The notes beneath the pieces were generated by a model. That model had not been told where the DNA came from. It searched no databases and saw nothing but the letters and a program-made list of their open reading frames with translations. This document shows, piece after piece, positions 41,913 to 50,798 of a DNA stretch of 64,000 nt. Source of the DNA: Actinocorallia sp039871655 (GTDB lineage: Bacteria > Actinomycetota > Actinomycetes > Streptosporangiales > Streptosporangiaceae); NCBI RefSeq assembly GCF_039871655.1, contig NZ_JBDPLZ010000002.1:124001-188000 (forward strand), given 5' to 3'. Both the position numbers and the translations under genes were made by a program. Position 1 is the first letter of the stretch; each line of letters starts with the position of its first letter.

Positions 41913-42157
41913 GGCATCGAAAGAGCTACCCGGACGGGCGGAGAAGATCCCCGGTCCGGGCCGCGCGTGATGAGTATTACAAAAGTGGTATTCGCCCCTG
42001 GTGGCAGGCTCCTCCGGGCCGTCTCCGTGTGAAAAGCCCAGGTCCGGGGAACCTGACCAGTTCATTTGGAGTTGTACGAGTGATTCGTCTGACCAGAGAG
42101 ACCCATGGACCACGATCTATCCGTCTCCCCCGTCCGTGACCGGGGGAGGGTGCGCCG

Positions 42158-43534
42158 GTGACCACCGTGCTCTCCCTGCTGCTGGGTGTGGTGGTCGTGC
42201 TCGCGATCACCGCGCTGACCGGCTACTTCGTCGCCCAGGAATTCGCCTACATGGCGGTGGACCGCTCCCGGCTGAACGCCCGGGCCGGCTCCGGGGACGG
42301 CGCCGCCGCCCGCGCGCTGAAGGTGACGCGGCGCACCTCGTTCATGCTGTCGGGAGCCCAGCTGGGCATCACCGTGACGGGACTGCTCGTCGGCTACGTC
42401 GCCGAACCGATGATCGGCGAGTCCCTCGGGGACGCGCTCGGCGGGGTGGGCGTGCCCCACGGCACCGGAGTGGCCGTCGGAACGGTGCTGGCGCTGGCGT
42501 TCTCCACGCTGGTGCAGATGCTGTTCGGCGAGCTGTTCCCCAAGAACCTCGCGATCGCGCGGCCCGAACCGGTGGCCCGGTGGCTGTCGGCCTCCACGCT
42601 GGTCTACCTGAAGCTGTTCGGCTGGGTGATCTGGGTGTTCGACCAGTCGTCCAACGTCCTGCTGCGCCTGCTGCGCATCGAGCCCGTCCACGACGTGGAG
42701 CACTCGGCCACCGAACGGGACCTGGCGCACATCGTGGCCGAGTCGCGCCGCAGCGGCGACCTGCCGCCGGACCTGTCGATCCTGCTCGACCGGATCCTGG
42801 ACTTCCCACAGCGGGACGTCGAGCACGCCATGATCCCCCGGACCCGGGTCGGCACGGTCGACCAGGAGGATCCCATCGCCGAGGTGCGGCGCGAGATGAG
42901 CACCGGGCATTCCCGGTACCCCGTGCTGGACGCCGAGGAGCGCATCGTCGGAGTGGTCGACCTGGACGACGTCCTGACCGCCTCCGACCCGTCCCGACCG
43001 GTGGCGGAGATCATGAGGCCCGCCCTGGTGGTGCCGACGCTGATGACCCTGCCGGTGGTGCTGGACGAGCTGATCGAGCACAGGTCCCAGCTCGCCTGCG
43101 TCGTCGATGAGTTCGGGAGCTTCGCCGGGATCATCACCCTGGAGGACCTGTCCGAGGAACTCGTCGGCGAGATCACCGACGAGCACGACGTCGAGGAAGA
43201 GGAGCCCACGGCCAACGACGCCGGGGATGCCTGGATCCTCCCCGGCACCTTCCACATCGACGAGATCGAGCGCACCATCGACCACCGGCTGCCCGAGGGA
43301 GACTACGAGACCATCGCCGGGCTGGTGATCGCCGCCCACGGGTCGCTGCCCGAGCCCGGGACGAGGCTCGAGATCGAACTCCCCGTCGACCCCGCGGACC
43401 TGGCCCGCATCGAGGAGCCGCCGCGCCGGGTCGTCAGCGTCGAGGTCCTGGAGGTCGACAACCACGTGCCCTCGTCCGTCCGGCTGGAGATCGGGCGGGA
43501 CGCCGAAGCCGCGGCGCAAGAGGGAGAGCACTGA
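42158..43534 (+). CDS. CNNM/CorC family protein with CBS pair (TlyC/HlyC-like)
   Basis: A 458-residue membrane protein from GTG 42158 with GGGAGGG upstream. The N-terminal DUF21/CNNM domain has about four helices (1-150, including QEFAYMAVDRSRL and FGELFPKNLAIARPE, the signature with the conserved Pro). A CBS pair covers about 200-330 and the C-terminal CorC_HlyC domain about 345-440 (DAWILPGTFHIDEIE). Family members move or sense Mg or other divalent cations. The stop overlaps the next CNNM gene in TGATG, so the two are co-translated and may form a heteromer. Confidence 0.9.
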   Translation: MTTVLSLLLGVVVVLAITALTGYFVAQEFAYMAVDRSRLNARAGSGDGAAARALKVTRRTSFMLSGAQLGITVTGLLVGYVAEPMIGESLGDALGGVGVPHGTGVAVGTVLALAFSTLVQMLFGELFPKNLAIARPEPVARWLSASTLVYLKLFGWVIWVFDQSSNVLLRLLRIEPVHDVEHSATERDLAHIVAESRRSGDLPPDLSILLDRILDFPQRDVEHAMIPRTRVGTVDQEDPIAEVRREMSTGHSRYPVLDAEERIVGVVDLDDVLTASDPSRPVAEIMRPALVVPTLMTLPVVLDELIEHRSQLACVVDEFGSFAGIITLEDLSEELVGEITDEHDVEEEEPTANDAGDAWILPGTFHIDEIERTIDHRLPEGDYETIAGLVIAAHGSLPEPGTRLEIELPVDPADLARIEEPPRRVVSVEVLEVDNHVPSSVRLEIGRDAEAAAQEGEH

Positions 43535-44565
43535 TGGAGAACCCGTGGGTCGTCCTCGCGGCGACCGTCCTGATCATCGTGCTGAGCGCGTTCTTCGTCG
43601 CGGTCGAGTTCGCCCTGATCGCCGCCAGGCGCCACCGGCTGGAGGACGCCGCGCACACCAGCAGGTCCGCGCGGGCCGCGCTGCGCAGCGCCTCGGAGCT
43701 CACCGTGCTCCTGGCCGGCTCGCAGCTGGGCATCACCGTCTGCACGCTGGCGCTGGGCGCCATCACCAAGCCGGCGGTGCACCACTGGCTCACCCCGGTC
43801 CTCTCCTCCTGGGGGCTGGCCCCGTGGACGGCCGACGCCGCCGGCTTCGTGCTCGCCCTGGTCATCGTGACGTTCCTGCACCTGGTCGTCGGGGAGATGG
43901 CGCCCAAGTCGTGGGCCATCGCCCATCCGGAGAAGTCCGCGACGATGCTGGCGCTGCCGATGCGCGGGTTCATGTGGCTGACCCGGCCGCTGCTGCGCGG
44001 GCTGAACGAGGCGGCGAACCGGTGCCTGCGCAAGGTCGGGGTGGAGGCCGCCGACCAGGTCGCGGCGGGCCAGGACCCGGAGGCCCTGCGGCACCTGGTG
44101 GAGCACTCGGCCAACGTCGGGGCGCTCGACAGCAGGTACTCCCAGCAGCTCTCCGGAGCCCTGGACCTGCAGGAGCTGCGGCTCGGCGACCTGGTGAAGC
44201 GGGACGCCGCGCCCACGTGCGTGCCCGAGGGCGCCACGGTGGCCGACGTCCAGGCGGCGGGCCGGGCATCGAAGCATCTGCGCATCCTGGTGCGGAGGCC
44301 GGGCACCGACTGGGGCGTCGTCCACGTGCGGGACACGCTGACCGACCCGGAGACGTCCGGCATCGAGCACCTGACCCGCCCGGCCTACCGGATGGAGGCC
44401 GAGACGCCCGTCTACACGGCCCTCGCCCGGATGCGGGAGACCAGCAACCAGCTCGCCCTCGTCACCGAGGGAGGGAAGGTCGCCGGAGTCATCACGATCA
44501 CCGACATCCTCCGCCACCTCTTCCCCCGGTCCGAGAGCGGTCAGGCGGCTCCCGCCGGACGGTGA
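43534..44565 (+). CDS. CNNM family protein with CBS pair, no CorC domain
   Basis: A 343-residue partner of the preceding gene. DUF21/CNNM covers residues 1-170 (FFVAVEFALIAARRHRL, VVGEMAPKSWAIAHPE) and a CBS pair about 205-335, after which the protein ends; the CorC_HlyC domain is lacking. The start overlaps the upstream stop by one base. It ends 3 bp from the convergent papain-like gene. Paired long and short CNNM genes are common in actinobacteria; a role in divalent cation homeostasis is inferred. Confidence 0.88.
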   Translation: MENPWVVLAATVLIIVLSAFFVAVEFALIAARRHRLEDAAHTSRSARAALRSASELTVLLAGSQLGITVCTLALGAITKPAVHHWLTPVLSSWGLAPWTADAAGFVLALVIVTFLHLVVGEMAPKSWAIAHPEKSATMLALPMRGFMWLTRPLLRGLNEAANRCLRKVGVEAADQVAAGQDPEALRHLVEHSANVGALDSRYSQQLSGALDLQELRLGDLVKRDAAPTCVPEGATVADVQAAGRASKHLRILVRRPGTDWGVVHVRDTLTDPETSGIEHLTRPAYRMEAETPVYTALARMRETSNQLALVTEGGKVAGVITITDILRHLFPRSESGQAAPAGR

Positions 44566-44568
44566 ACG

Positions 44569-45282
44569 TCACCTTCTTCGGACGGTCCCGCGTCTCCTCG
44601 CCGCGCCGAGGAGGGCCGACACCGGCCGGAGCGCCCGGCGCCGGGGAACGGGGCGGGGCGTGACGGCGGGGACGTCGACCAGGATCTCGCCGCCGAGTTC
44701 GAAGCCGTCGGCGAGGGTGAGGGAGTCGCCGCTCCAGAAACGGCCCGGGTCGTACCAGTTGGGGCGCCTCCGCTTGGGGAGGAGGCCCATCGCGCCGTAG
44801 GTGAGGGCGACGACCTCGGCGCAGTAGGCGCTCTCCAGGGCCTGTTGTTCCTTGGGGAAGGGGAGGCGGCCCTTGAACCAGCGGGTGGTGAGACGGGCGG
44901 TCGAGGGGAAGGGCGTGCCGTCCAGGCGGGCGATCATTTTGAGGGCGGCGTCCTCCATCTCGCGGGTGACGGGCCGGTCGAGCTGGCGGAGCCAGGCGCG
45001 CTGGCCGTAGCGGGCGGCCCAGTGGCAGACGGCGTCGTGCATGTCGTGGAGCTGGACGCCGCGGTGCCTGGCGCCCGACCACAGGTCGGGCAGGGAGCGG
45101 CCCAGCTCGGCGTGCCACATCAGCGGCGGAAGGTCGTCGATGACCAGGGACATGCCGACGTGGTTGACGGGGCTGTTGGTCAGCGTCTGGATGGCCCGGT
45201 CGGCGGGTGAACGCCCGCGGAAGATCCAGATGTCTCCCGTCCGGGTGAGTTCGAGTGCTCTCTCCAGGCTGATGGCCGTCAT
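44569..45282 (-). CDS. Permuted papain-like (YiiX/C92-type) amidase fold protein
   Basis: A 237-residue cytoplasmic protein from ATG 45282; the 52-codon frame upstream runs over the divergent small gene and is not real. TGDIWIFRG, His in PVNHVGMSLVI and Cys in SAYCAEVVAL follow the His-before-Cys order of circularly permuted NlpC/P60-type enzymes such as YiiX. It may cleave or transfer a lipid or peptide amide; the substrate is unknown. The start is only 18 bp from a divergent gene and shows a -10 (TAGGCT) 7 nt upstream, so its mRNA is probably leaderless. Confidence 0.75.
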   Translation of the reverse strand: MTAISLERALELTRTGDIWIFRGRSPADRAIQTLTNSPVNHVGMSLVIDDLPPLMWHAELGRSLPDLWSGARHRGVQLHDMHDAVCHWAARYGQRAWLRQLDRPVTREMEDAALKMIARLDGTPFPSTARLTTRWFKGRLPFPKEQQALESAYCAEVVALTYGAMGLLPKRRRPNWYDPGRFWSGDSLTLADGFELGGEILVDVPAVTPRPVPRRRALRPVSALLGAARRRGTVRRR

Positions 45283-45288
45283 GTCTCG

Positions 45289-45295
45289 TAGCCTA
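45289..45295. promoter_or_regulatory. Shared palindromic -10 between divergent leaderless genes
   Basis: TAGCCT (45289-45294, plus strand) ends 6 nt before GTG 45301, and TAGGCT (45295-45290, minus strand) ends 7 nt before ATG 45282. The two -10 elements are the same palindromic bases read both ways. -35 elements are weak. Both transcripts would start at their start codons. Confidence 0.5.
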
Positions 45296-45300
45296 GGCGG

Positions 45301-45483
45301 GTGATGAAGCGTATGAACTGGTGGAAGCTGCTCGGCTTGGCCGGTCTGGCGGGGGTCGCGGCGACCGGCGCCGTCATCGTCCGCTCCGAACGCCGCCGCC
45401 GCGCCTACACCCCGGAGGAGATCCGGCAGCGCCTCCACGAACGCCTCGACGAGGTCCGGCCGGAAGACGACCCTGAGACGTGA
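45301..45483 (+). CDS. Small single-span membrane protein
   Basis: A 60-residue protein starting GTG-ATG. One hydrophobic helix (about residues 8-27, WWKLLGLAGLAGVAATGAVIV) is followed by a basic RSERRRRAY stop-transfer and an acidic amphipathic tail (EEIRQRLHERLDEVRPEDD). Small proteins of this shape are widespread in Streptosporangiales, but I know no function. It is divergent from the papain-like gene with 18 bp between start codons. Confidence 0.65.
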   Translation: MMKRMNWWKLLGLAGLAGVAATGAVIVRSERRRRAYTPEEIRQRLHERLDEVRPEDDPET

Positions 45484-45577
45484 CCAGGGGAGACGGCGTC
45501 GGGCTCAGGGGCGTCTCAGGGACACCGCAGGGAGAACCCTGATGGCGTGAGAGGGAGGGTCGGCGGAGGCTGCAGGG

Positions 45578-46168
45578 GTGAACCCTTCTCGGATGTCTCG
45601 CCGCCCGGTGCTGATCCCGGCCGCCACGGCCCCGGTCCTGCTGCTGCTCTACGGAATCCTCCGGCTGGTGGACGGCCTCGACGGCGACCGCGGGCCAGGC
45701 CTCGCCTGGAATCTCGGCCACACGTTCTTCCTGGCCGCGTTCGTCCTGTTCGGTGTTCTGATCGTCGGTCTGCGGCGGCTGGTCCGCGAGGCGGCGGGGT
45801 CGCGGATCGTGGCGGACCCGGCGACGGCGGCGGGTCTGATCGGCGTCGCCGGATTTCTCTGGGTGATCCTGTGCGATCTGTTCGAGCGGCTGGAGGACGC
45901 CGCTCCGCTGCCCGATCCGCTGTACGCGGCGGGTCCGCTGCTGTTCCAGCTCGGGCTGCTGACGCTGATGGTCCAGCTGACGGCCGCGAGGCCGCGCCTG
46001 CTTCCGGCGTGGAGCCCGGTCCTGGTGTTCCTCGGCTTCCTTCTGATCGCGGTGAACCTCGACCTGCTCCCCCTCGGGGCGGTCTTCATCGCGGGCGGCC
46101 TGTTCCCGCTGGTCCCGCGTCCGGCCCTGCTGCCGGACAGGACCGGACGGACGGGCGCGAGTGGTTGA
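45578..46168 (+). CDS. Hypothetical integral membrane protein
   Basis: A 196-residue protein from GTG 45578 with GGAGG eight nt upstream. There are about six hydrophobic helices (12-30, 43-65, 83-102, 115-135, 146-160, 160-175) with short loops and no conserved charged motif I can name. It is followed by a 117 bp gap and the tyrosinase-fold gene in the same direction; co-transcription is possible. The family is not recognised. Confidence 0.6.
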   Translation: MNPSRMSRRPVLIPAATAPVLLLLYGILRLVDGLDGDRGPGLAWNLGHTFFLAAFVLFGVLIVGLRRLVREAAGSRIVADPATAAGLIGVAGFLWVILCDLFERLEDAAPLPDPLYAAGPLLFQLGLLTLMVQLTAARPRLLPAWSPVLVFLGFLLIAVNLDLLPLGAVFIAGGLFPLVPRPALLPDRTGRTGASG

Positions 46169-46285
46169 ACGGACCAGGGTCCGACCTTGCTCCGAGGAGA
46201 GGATTCCCTGGCTGTGGAGAACCCCGGGACGCGTTTTTGATCTTGTTAGCTTGGGGGCGTCCGGTAATGGGGCTCGGGAGGGGCG

Positions 46286-47200
46286 ATGGGCGAGATCAGC
46301 CGGCGCGGTGTGCTGAGGTGGGCGGCGGGCGGTGCGGTGCTCGCGGGGGCGTGGGGTCCGTCCGGGACGGGAGGGGCCGCCGTCGAGGCGGTCCGGGCCG
46401 AGGTCCGGGCGCTTCCGGCGGAGCGGTGGGAGAGGTACGTGCGGGCGGTCCGGGCGCTGAACCGCAGGAGCGGCGGGGCGAGCGAGTACGACGGGATCGT
46501 GCGGGTCCACGTCGACCACGCGCACACGGCCCAGGGCACCCCGGCGTTCCTGCCGTGGAACCGGGTGTTCCTGCGGCGGTTCGAACTCGCCCTGCAGCGG
46601 ATCGACCCGTCGGTGCGGGTGCCCTACTGGGACTGGACGCCGGACGCGAGGGCGCCCGCGGCGTCCGTGGTGCTCGGCGGCGCGTACTTCGGAGGGAACG
46701 GCTCCGGCGAAGGGCGCGAGGTACGGGACGGGTCCTTCGCCGACTGGACGGTCGCGCATCCCTCTCCGCACCGGCTGCGGCGCTGGTACGACGAAGGGAG
46801 CGGGCTCAGCGCCTTCCCCGGCGCGGAGGACGTCGAGAAGATCCTGGCGGAAGGCTCCGGATACGACGTGTTCCGCGCCGCAGTCGAGTCCGTGCTCGCC
46901 GCCCCGGTGCAGGAGAAGCTCGGCGGGGACCTGAGCGCGCTGTCCGCGCCGAACGATCCTCTCTTCTGGTCGCACCGCGCCTTCCTCGACTTGCTGTGGG
47001 CCGAACGGCAGGCGCGGGATCCCACGCGGGCGCGCGATTACGACGGGACGTCGCAGGGCCGACAGGCCGGTCTCGGGGACCTCCTGGAACCCTTCGGCGT
47101 CACCGTCGCCGCCACCCTCGACCTCCGGGCCGAGGCGTTCGGTTACGCCTACCCGCGCTGGGGCGCCGCGGCGGAACGCGCGAGGAGGAAACCGGCGTAG
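46286..47200 (+). CDS. Exported tyrosinase-fold protein lacking copper ligands
   Basis: A 304-residue protein with a Tat-type signal (SRRGVLRWAAGGAVLAGAWG). The tyrosinase fold is clear: HTAQGTPAFLPWNRVFLRRFE (about 80-100), VPYWDWTPD (112-120) and SAPNDPLFWSHRAFLDLLWAE (220-240). Against Streptomyces tyrosinase, CuA His54 and His63 are Gln83 and Asn92, and CuB His190, His194 and His216 are Ala205, Gln209 and Arg231. Only the first ligand (His75) remains. Spacings 9, 4 and 22 are conserved, so the alignment is firm and the protein should not bind two coppers. No MelC1-like chaperone gene is adjacent. A binding or structural role is inferred. Confidence 0.85.
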   Translation: MGEISRRGVLRWAAGGAVLAGAWGPSGTGGAAVEAVRAEVRALPAERWERYVRAVRALNRRSGGASEYDGIVRVHVDHAHTAQGTPAFLPWNRVFLRRFELALQRIDPSVRVPYWDWTPDARAPAASVVLGGAYFGGNGSGEGREVRDGSFADWTVAHPSPHRLRRWYDEGSGLSAFPGAEDVEKILAEGSGYDVFRAAVESVLAAPVQEKLGGDLSALSAPNDPLFWSHRAFLDLLWAERQARDPTRARDYDGTSQGRQAGLGDLLEPFGVTVAATLDLRAEAFGYAYPRWGAAAERARRKPA

Positions 47201-47244
47201 CAGGCGGGGAGGCCGCTGCCCTTCGGGGCGGGTGCGGGCCGCTT

Positions 47245-47889
47245 CTATCCGCGTTGAGGGAGGGGGGAGGCCCGTGTGTAGCGGGCGATGAGGAAGTCGG
47301 CGTAGTCGGCCAGGAGGGCGAGGCGGGCGTCCTCGACCTCCGGCTCGGGGACGACGGTGCGGGAGATGGCCTCGCCGTCGAAGAGGTTGCGGACGGAGGA
47401 GACGAGCAGATGGAGCGCCTCGTCGGGAAGCGCGGCCAGGACGGGGACCTCGCGGGCGACTCCGGTGACCTGTGCGAAGAAGCGGGCGGCCACGGGGGTG
47501 AGGCGGACGCGGAGGTCATCGTCGGTGCGCGCGGCGACCATCAGCTCGAACCAGACGACGTTGGTCTCGTCGCGGTGGCGTTCCCGCATGAGGGTCAGGG
47601 CCGCGCGCAGGTCGCCGGGGGGAGCGTCGGCGAGGCGGCGGCGCACCAGCGTCAGATGGCGGCGGGCCACCTCCTCGGCGGCGGTGACGACGAGGTCGAG
47701 GCGGGAGTCGAAATGCCGGAACAGGCCGCCTCGGGAGACGCCGGAGCGTTTGCAGACCTCGCCCACGGAGGTGCCGGCGTAACCGGCCTGGGAGATGGAG
47801 GCGATCGTCGCGTCGACCAGGCGGGCGACGGTCGCCTCCTTGCGTTCGCGCTGGGTCCGTCGTTTCGAGGGCGGCTGCTGCGTGCTCAC
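47245..47889 (-). CDS. TetR family transcriptional regulator
   Basis: A 214-residue regulator starting at GTG 47889. The HTH is typical: RLVDATIASISQAGYAGTSVGEVCKRSGVSRGGLFRHFDSRLDLV (about 23-68). The helical C-terminal ligand domain resembles regulators that sense acyl or aromatic compounds, but the ligand cannot be named. It lies 24 bp downstream of the amidohydrolase gene in the same direction, so it is probably the second gene of that operon and autoregulated through the palindrome at 49676-49697. Confidence 0.9.
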   Translation of the reverse strand: MSTQQPPSKRRTQRERKEATVARLVDATIASISQAGYAGTSVGEVCKRSGVSRGGLFRHFDSRLDLVVTAAEEVARRHLTLVRRRLADAPPGDLRAALTLMRERHRDETNVVWFELMVAARTDDDLRVRLTPVAARFFAQVTGVAREVPVLAALPDEALHLLVSSVRNLFDGEAISRTVVPEPEVEDARLALLADYADFLIARYTRASPLPQRG

Positions 47890-47913
47890 TCGGGCGAGGG
47901 TAGCGCCGGGGCT

Positions 47914-49668
47914 TCAGAGTGTGCGCGGGTCCACGGTGCCGCGGGCCTCGCCGACCCGGAGGAAACGGCCGGTGCGGCGGTGGCCGAGGTCGGGGGAGTA
48001 CTCGCCTTCGCCGAAGACCCGGCTGCCCGCGACGAAGGTGGCGACCACGGTGGCGTCGTTGCGGTTGACCATGCGCCGCATGCCGCCGAACGCCTCGGCC
48101 GGAGCCTCGTGGATCTCGTCGAGGGCGGAGTCGAGGTGCTCGGGGTCGACGATGACGAGGTCGGCGCGGTCGCCTTCGCGCAGGTGGCCCGCGTCGATGC
48201 CGTACCAGGAGGCCAGTTCGCCGGTGAGGCGGTGGACGGCGCGCTCGATCGTCATGAAGCCCTCCTGGTGCGCGCGGCGCAGCAGGCGCAGGGGGAAGTT
48301 GTAGAAGGCCATGTTGCGCAGGTGGGCTCCGGCGTCGGAGAAGCCCATCTGGACCTCCGGCAGGGAGCTGAGCTTGTTCAGCGCCTTCGGCCGGTGGTTG
48401 GAGATCGTGGTGTGCCAGCGGACCTTCGTGCCGTGTTCGACGACGAGGTCGAGGAAGGCGTCGACGGGGTGGATGCCGCGCTCGTCGCCGACCTGCCCGA
48501 ACGTCTTGCCGATGACGGAGTCGTCGGGGCAGTCGACGATGTGGGCGTCGTAGAAGTCGCGGTGCCAGACCCGGGGGGAGAACTTGTTCTCGTACTCGCG
48601 GCGGAACCAGCGGCGGTACTCCTCGTCCTGGAGCAGCGTGTTCCGCTCGACCTGGTCCTTCAGGTGCAGGGCGGCGGCGCCCGCCCCGAACTCCTCGAAG
48701 ACCACGAGGTCGATGCCGTCGGCGTACACCTGGAACGGGACGGGCAGGTGCTGCCAGCGGAAGTCCGCGCCGAGCCGGTTCACCAGCCGGGCGACGGGGC
48801 CCATGATGTGCATGATCAGCGGGTTGGCCTTGACGTCCGCGGCGGTGAGGTAGCTGGTGCGCAGCGGCTTGTTCCCGCCCCAGCCGATCGCCGACCACAG
48901 CGCGGGAATCAGCGCGACGGGGAAGGAGAGGTTCGGCACGGACTGCAGGACGCGGCCCGAGCTGCGCAGGATGCGCTGCAGCCGGCGGCGTTCGGCCCGG
49001 CCGGCGTAGGTCGAGGGCAGGGTGCGGGAGCGGTACCGGTCGCCGTCGAGCTTGTCCCAGGGGTTGCGCATCTCCGACAGTCCGAGCATCCCGGAGCGGA
49101 GGGCGTCCACCAGGAGCAGTTCCATCTTCCGGATCTCGCCGTCGGTCGGCTTGACCTCCTTGTCGGTGGAGCGCCCCAGCCCCATCACCGCGGCCCGCAG
49201 GTCGGAGTGCCCGAGGAACATCGCGACGTTCGGCCCGAGCGGCAGCTCTTCGAGCGCCGAGATGTACTCGGAGGCGCTGGACCAGGTCTTCTTCTCCTCC
49301 AGTGTCGCCAGGACGTGCTCGCGCGGCACGGCCTCGACGCGGCTGAAGAGGTCGGCGGCGTCCAGCGGGTCCACGTGCACGGTGCTGAGCGAGCAGGATC
49401 CGAAGACCACCGTCGTCACCCCGTGCCGCACCGACTCCCCGAGCCCCGGCGCGGACAGGACCTCCGCGTCGTAGTGGGTGTGGATGTCGACGAATCCCGG
49501 CATCACCCACTTGTCGGCGGCGTCGACGACCTGCGCCCCGTCCGCGTCGAGCTCCGTCTCCGAGACGGCGGCCACCCGCCCGTCCTTGAGTCCCAGATGC
49601 CGGACGGCCGAAGGCGCGCCCGTCCCGTCGAACCAGCGCCCGCCGCGAATGATGACGTCGTATCCCAT
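47914..49668 (-). CDS. N-acyl-D-amino-acid deacylase-type amidohydrolase
   Basis: A 584-residue amidohydrolase from ATG 49668; ATG-like starts upstream lie in the operator. An N-terminal beta-sandwich strand (MGYDVIIRGGRWFDGTG) precedes the metal motif VDIHTHYDAE (His63, His65), FGSCSLS, GHSDLR and the C-terminal Asp in MGFSDAGAHL. This is the order in D-aminoacylase and related enzymes of the urease superfamily. Long relatives near lipid or xenobiotic genes are common in actinobacteria, so the substrate may not be a D-amino acid. It is regulated with the downstream TetR gene. Confidence 0.83.
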   Translation of the reverse strand: MGYDVIIRGGRWFDGTGAPSAVRHLGLKDGRVAAVSETELDADGAQVVDAADKWVMPGFVDIHTHYDAEVLSAPGLGESVRHGVTTVVFGSCSLSTVHVDPLDAADLFSRVEAVPREHVLATLEEKKTWSSASEYISALEELPLGPNVAMFLGHSDLRAAVMGLGRSTDKEVKPTDGEIRKMELLLVDALRSGMLGLSEMRNPWDKLDGDRYRSRTLPSTYAGRAERRRLQRILRSSGRVLQSVPNLSFPVALIPALWSAIGWGGNKPLRTSYLTAADVKANPLIMHIMGPVARLVNRLGADFRWQHLPVPFQVYADGIDLVVFEEFGAGAAALHLKDQVERNTLLQDEEYRRWFRREYENKFSPRVWHRDFYDAHIVDCPDDSVIGKTFGQVGDERGIHPVDAFLDLVVEHGTKVRWHTTISNHRPKALNKLSSLPEVQMGFSDAGAHLRNMAFYNFPLRLLRRAHQEGFMTIERAVHRLTGELASWYGIDAGHLREGDRADLVIVDPEHLDSALDEIHEAPAEAFGGMRRMVNRNDATVVATFVAGSRVFGEGEYSPDLGHRRTGRFLRVGEARGTVDPRTL

Positions 49669-49675
49669 GCCCCAG

Positions 49676-49697
49676 ATAGAAACCAATCGGTCTCTAT
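49676..49697. promoter_or_regulatory. TetR operator upstream of amidohydrolase operon
   Basis: Inverted repeat ATAGAAACC-AATC-GGTCTCTAT with one mismatch, 8 bp before the ATG at 49668. The core ACCAATCGGT is a common TetR half-site arrangement. It lies between the operon and the stop of the aldo-keto reductase gene. Confidence 0.65.
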
Positions 49698-49713
49698 GTG
49701 TCAAGACCCGGTT

Positions 49714-50763
49714 TCACCCCGCGGCGCGCTCCGCGAGAGGGCGCCTCCGCCTCGCCGCGTCCTTCAGGTCCGGCGGGAGCCAGGCGCCGTCGGGCCGGTA
49801 GAGGTCGGTCCCGGGGGGCACGATCTCGTCGATCCGGTCCAGGACCGCGTCGTCGAGAGTGAGCGACGCGCCCTTCAGCAGGTCCTCCAACTGGTCCATG
49901 GTGCGCGGCCCGATGATCACGGAGGTGACGGCGGGGTGCGCCGCGGGAAAGGCGACGGCCAACTGGGGGAGCGAGCAGCCGATGCTCTCCGCGAGCGCGA
50001 CGAGTTCCTCCACGGCGTCGAGCTTGCCGGCGTTCACGGGGAGCGAGGGGTCGAAGCGCGCCGGATTGAGCGAGGGGCGACCGGTGGACAGGTCGATGGG
50101 CCGGCCTTTGCGGTACCTTCCGGTCAGGAAGCCCGAGGCGAGCGGGCCCCACGTCAGCACCCCCATCCCGAGCCGCCGGCAGGCCGGGAGCAGGGATGCC
50201 TCGATCCCCCGGGCGAGGAGGGAGTAGGGCGGCTGTTCCGTCCTGAAGCGACGCAGGCCGCGGCGCTCGGCCACGTGGTGCGCCTCGACGATCTCGTCCG
50301 CAGGGAAGGTCGAGCAGCCGAAGGCGCGGATCTTTCCCTGCTGTACGAGGTCGCCCAGAGCCGAGAGCGTCTCCTCGATGTCGGTCCTGTGATCGGGGCG
50401 GTGGATCTGGTAGAGGTCGATCCAGTCGGTCCGCAGGCGCCTCAGGCTCTCCTCGACCTCTTTGACGATCCAACGCCTGGAGTTGCCGCTCCGGTTGAGT
50501 CCCTCGCCCATCTGGAAGTGCACCTTGGTGGCGAGCACGACGTCATCACGCCGGCCCTGGAGGGCCTTTCCCACGATCTCCTCGGACTCGCCCGCGGAGT
50601 ACATGTCCGCGGTGTCGACGAAGTTGATCCCCTGGTCGAGGGCGGCGTGGACGACGCGGACGCAGTCGTCGTGGTCGGGGTTGCCGACGGCGCCGAACAT
50701 CATGGTGCCCAGGCAGTAGGTGCTCACTTCGATGCCGGTGCCGCCGAGGACGCGGTAGCGCAT
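49714..50763 (-). CDS. Aldo/keto reductase
   Basis: A 349-residue NADPH-dependent reductase of the AKR barrel. The catalytic tetrad is complete: Asp50 (FVDTADMYS), Tyr55, Lys80 (LATKVH) and His121 (YQIHRPD). The NADPH-phosphate region SVIIGPRTMDQLEDLL is present. Basic C-terminal residues are unusual but short. The SD AAGGAG lies eight nt before ATG. A 19 bp-spaced promoter (TTGATC to TAAGGT) centred on the MerR palindrome drives it. The divergent MerR gene is the likely activator; the inducing carbonyl or oxidant is unknown. Confidence 0.92.
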   Translation of the reverse strand: MRYRVLGGTGIEVSTYCLGTMMFGAVGNPDHDDCVRVVHAALDQGINFVDTADMYSAGESEEIVGKALQGRRDDVVLATKVHFQMGEGLNRSGNSRRWIVKEVEESLRRLRTDWIDLYQIHRPDHRTDIEETLSALGDLVQQGKIRAFGCSTFPADEIVEAHHVAERRGLRRFRTEQPPYSLLARGIEASLLPACRRLGMGVLTWGPLASGFLTGRYRKGRPIDLSTGRPSLNPARFDPSLPVNAGKLDAVEELVALAESIGCSLPQLAVAFPAAHPAVTSVIIGPRTMDQLEDLLKGASLTLDDAVLDRIDEIVPPGTDLYRPDGAWLPPDLKDAARRRRPLAERAAG

Positions 50764-50798
50764 GTTCCTGCTCCTTCGAACGATCGTTTGTGCGCCGC

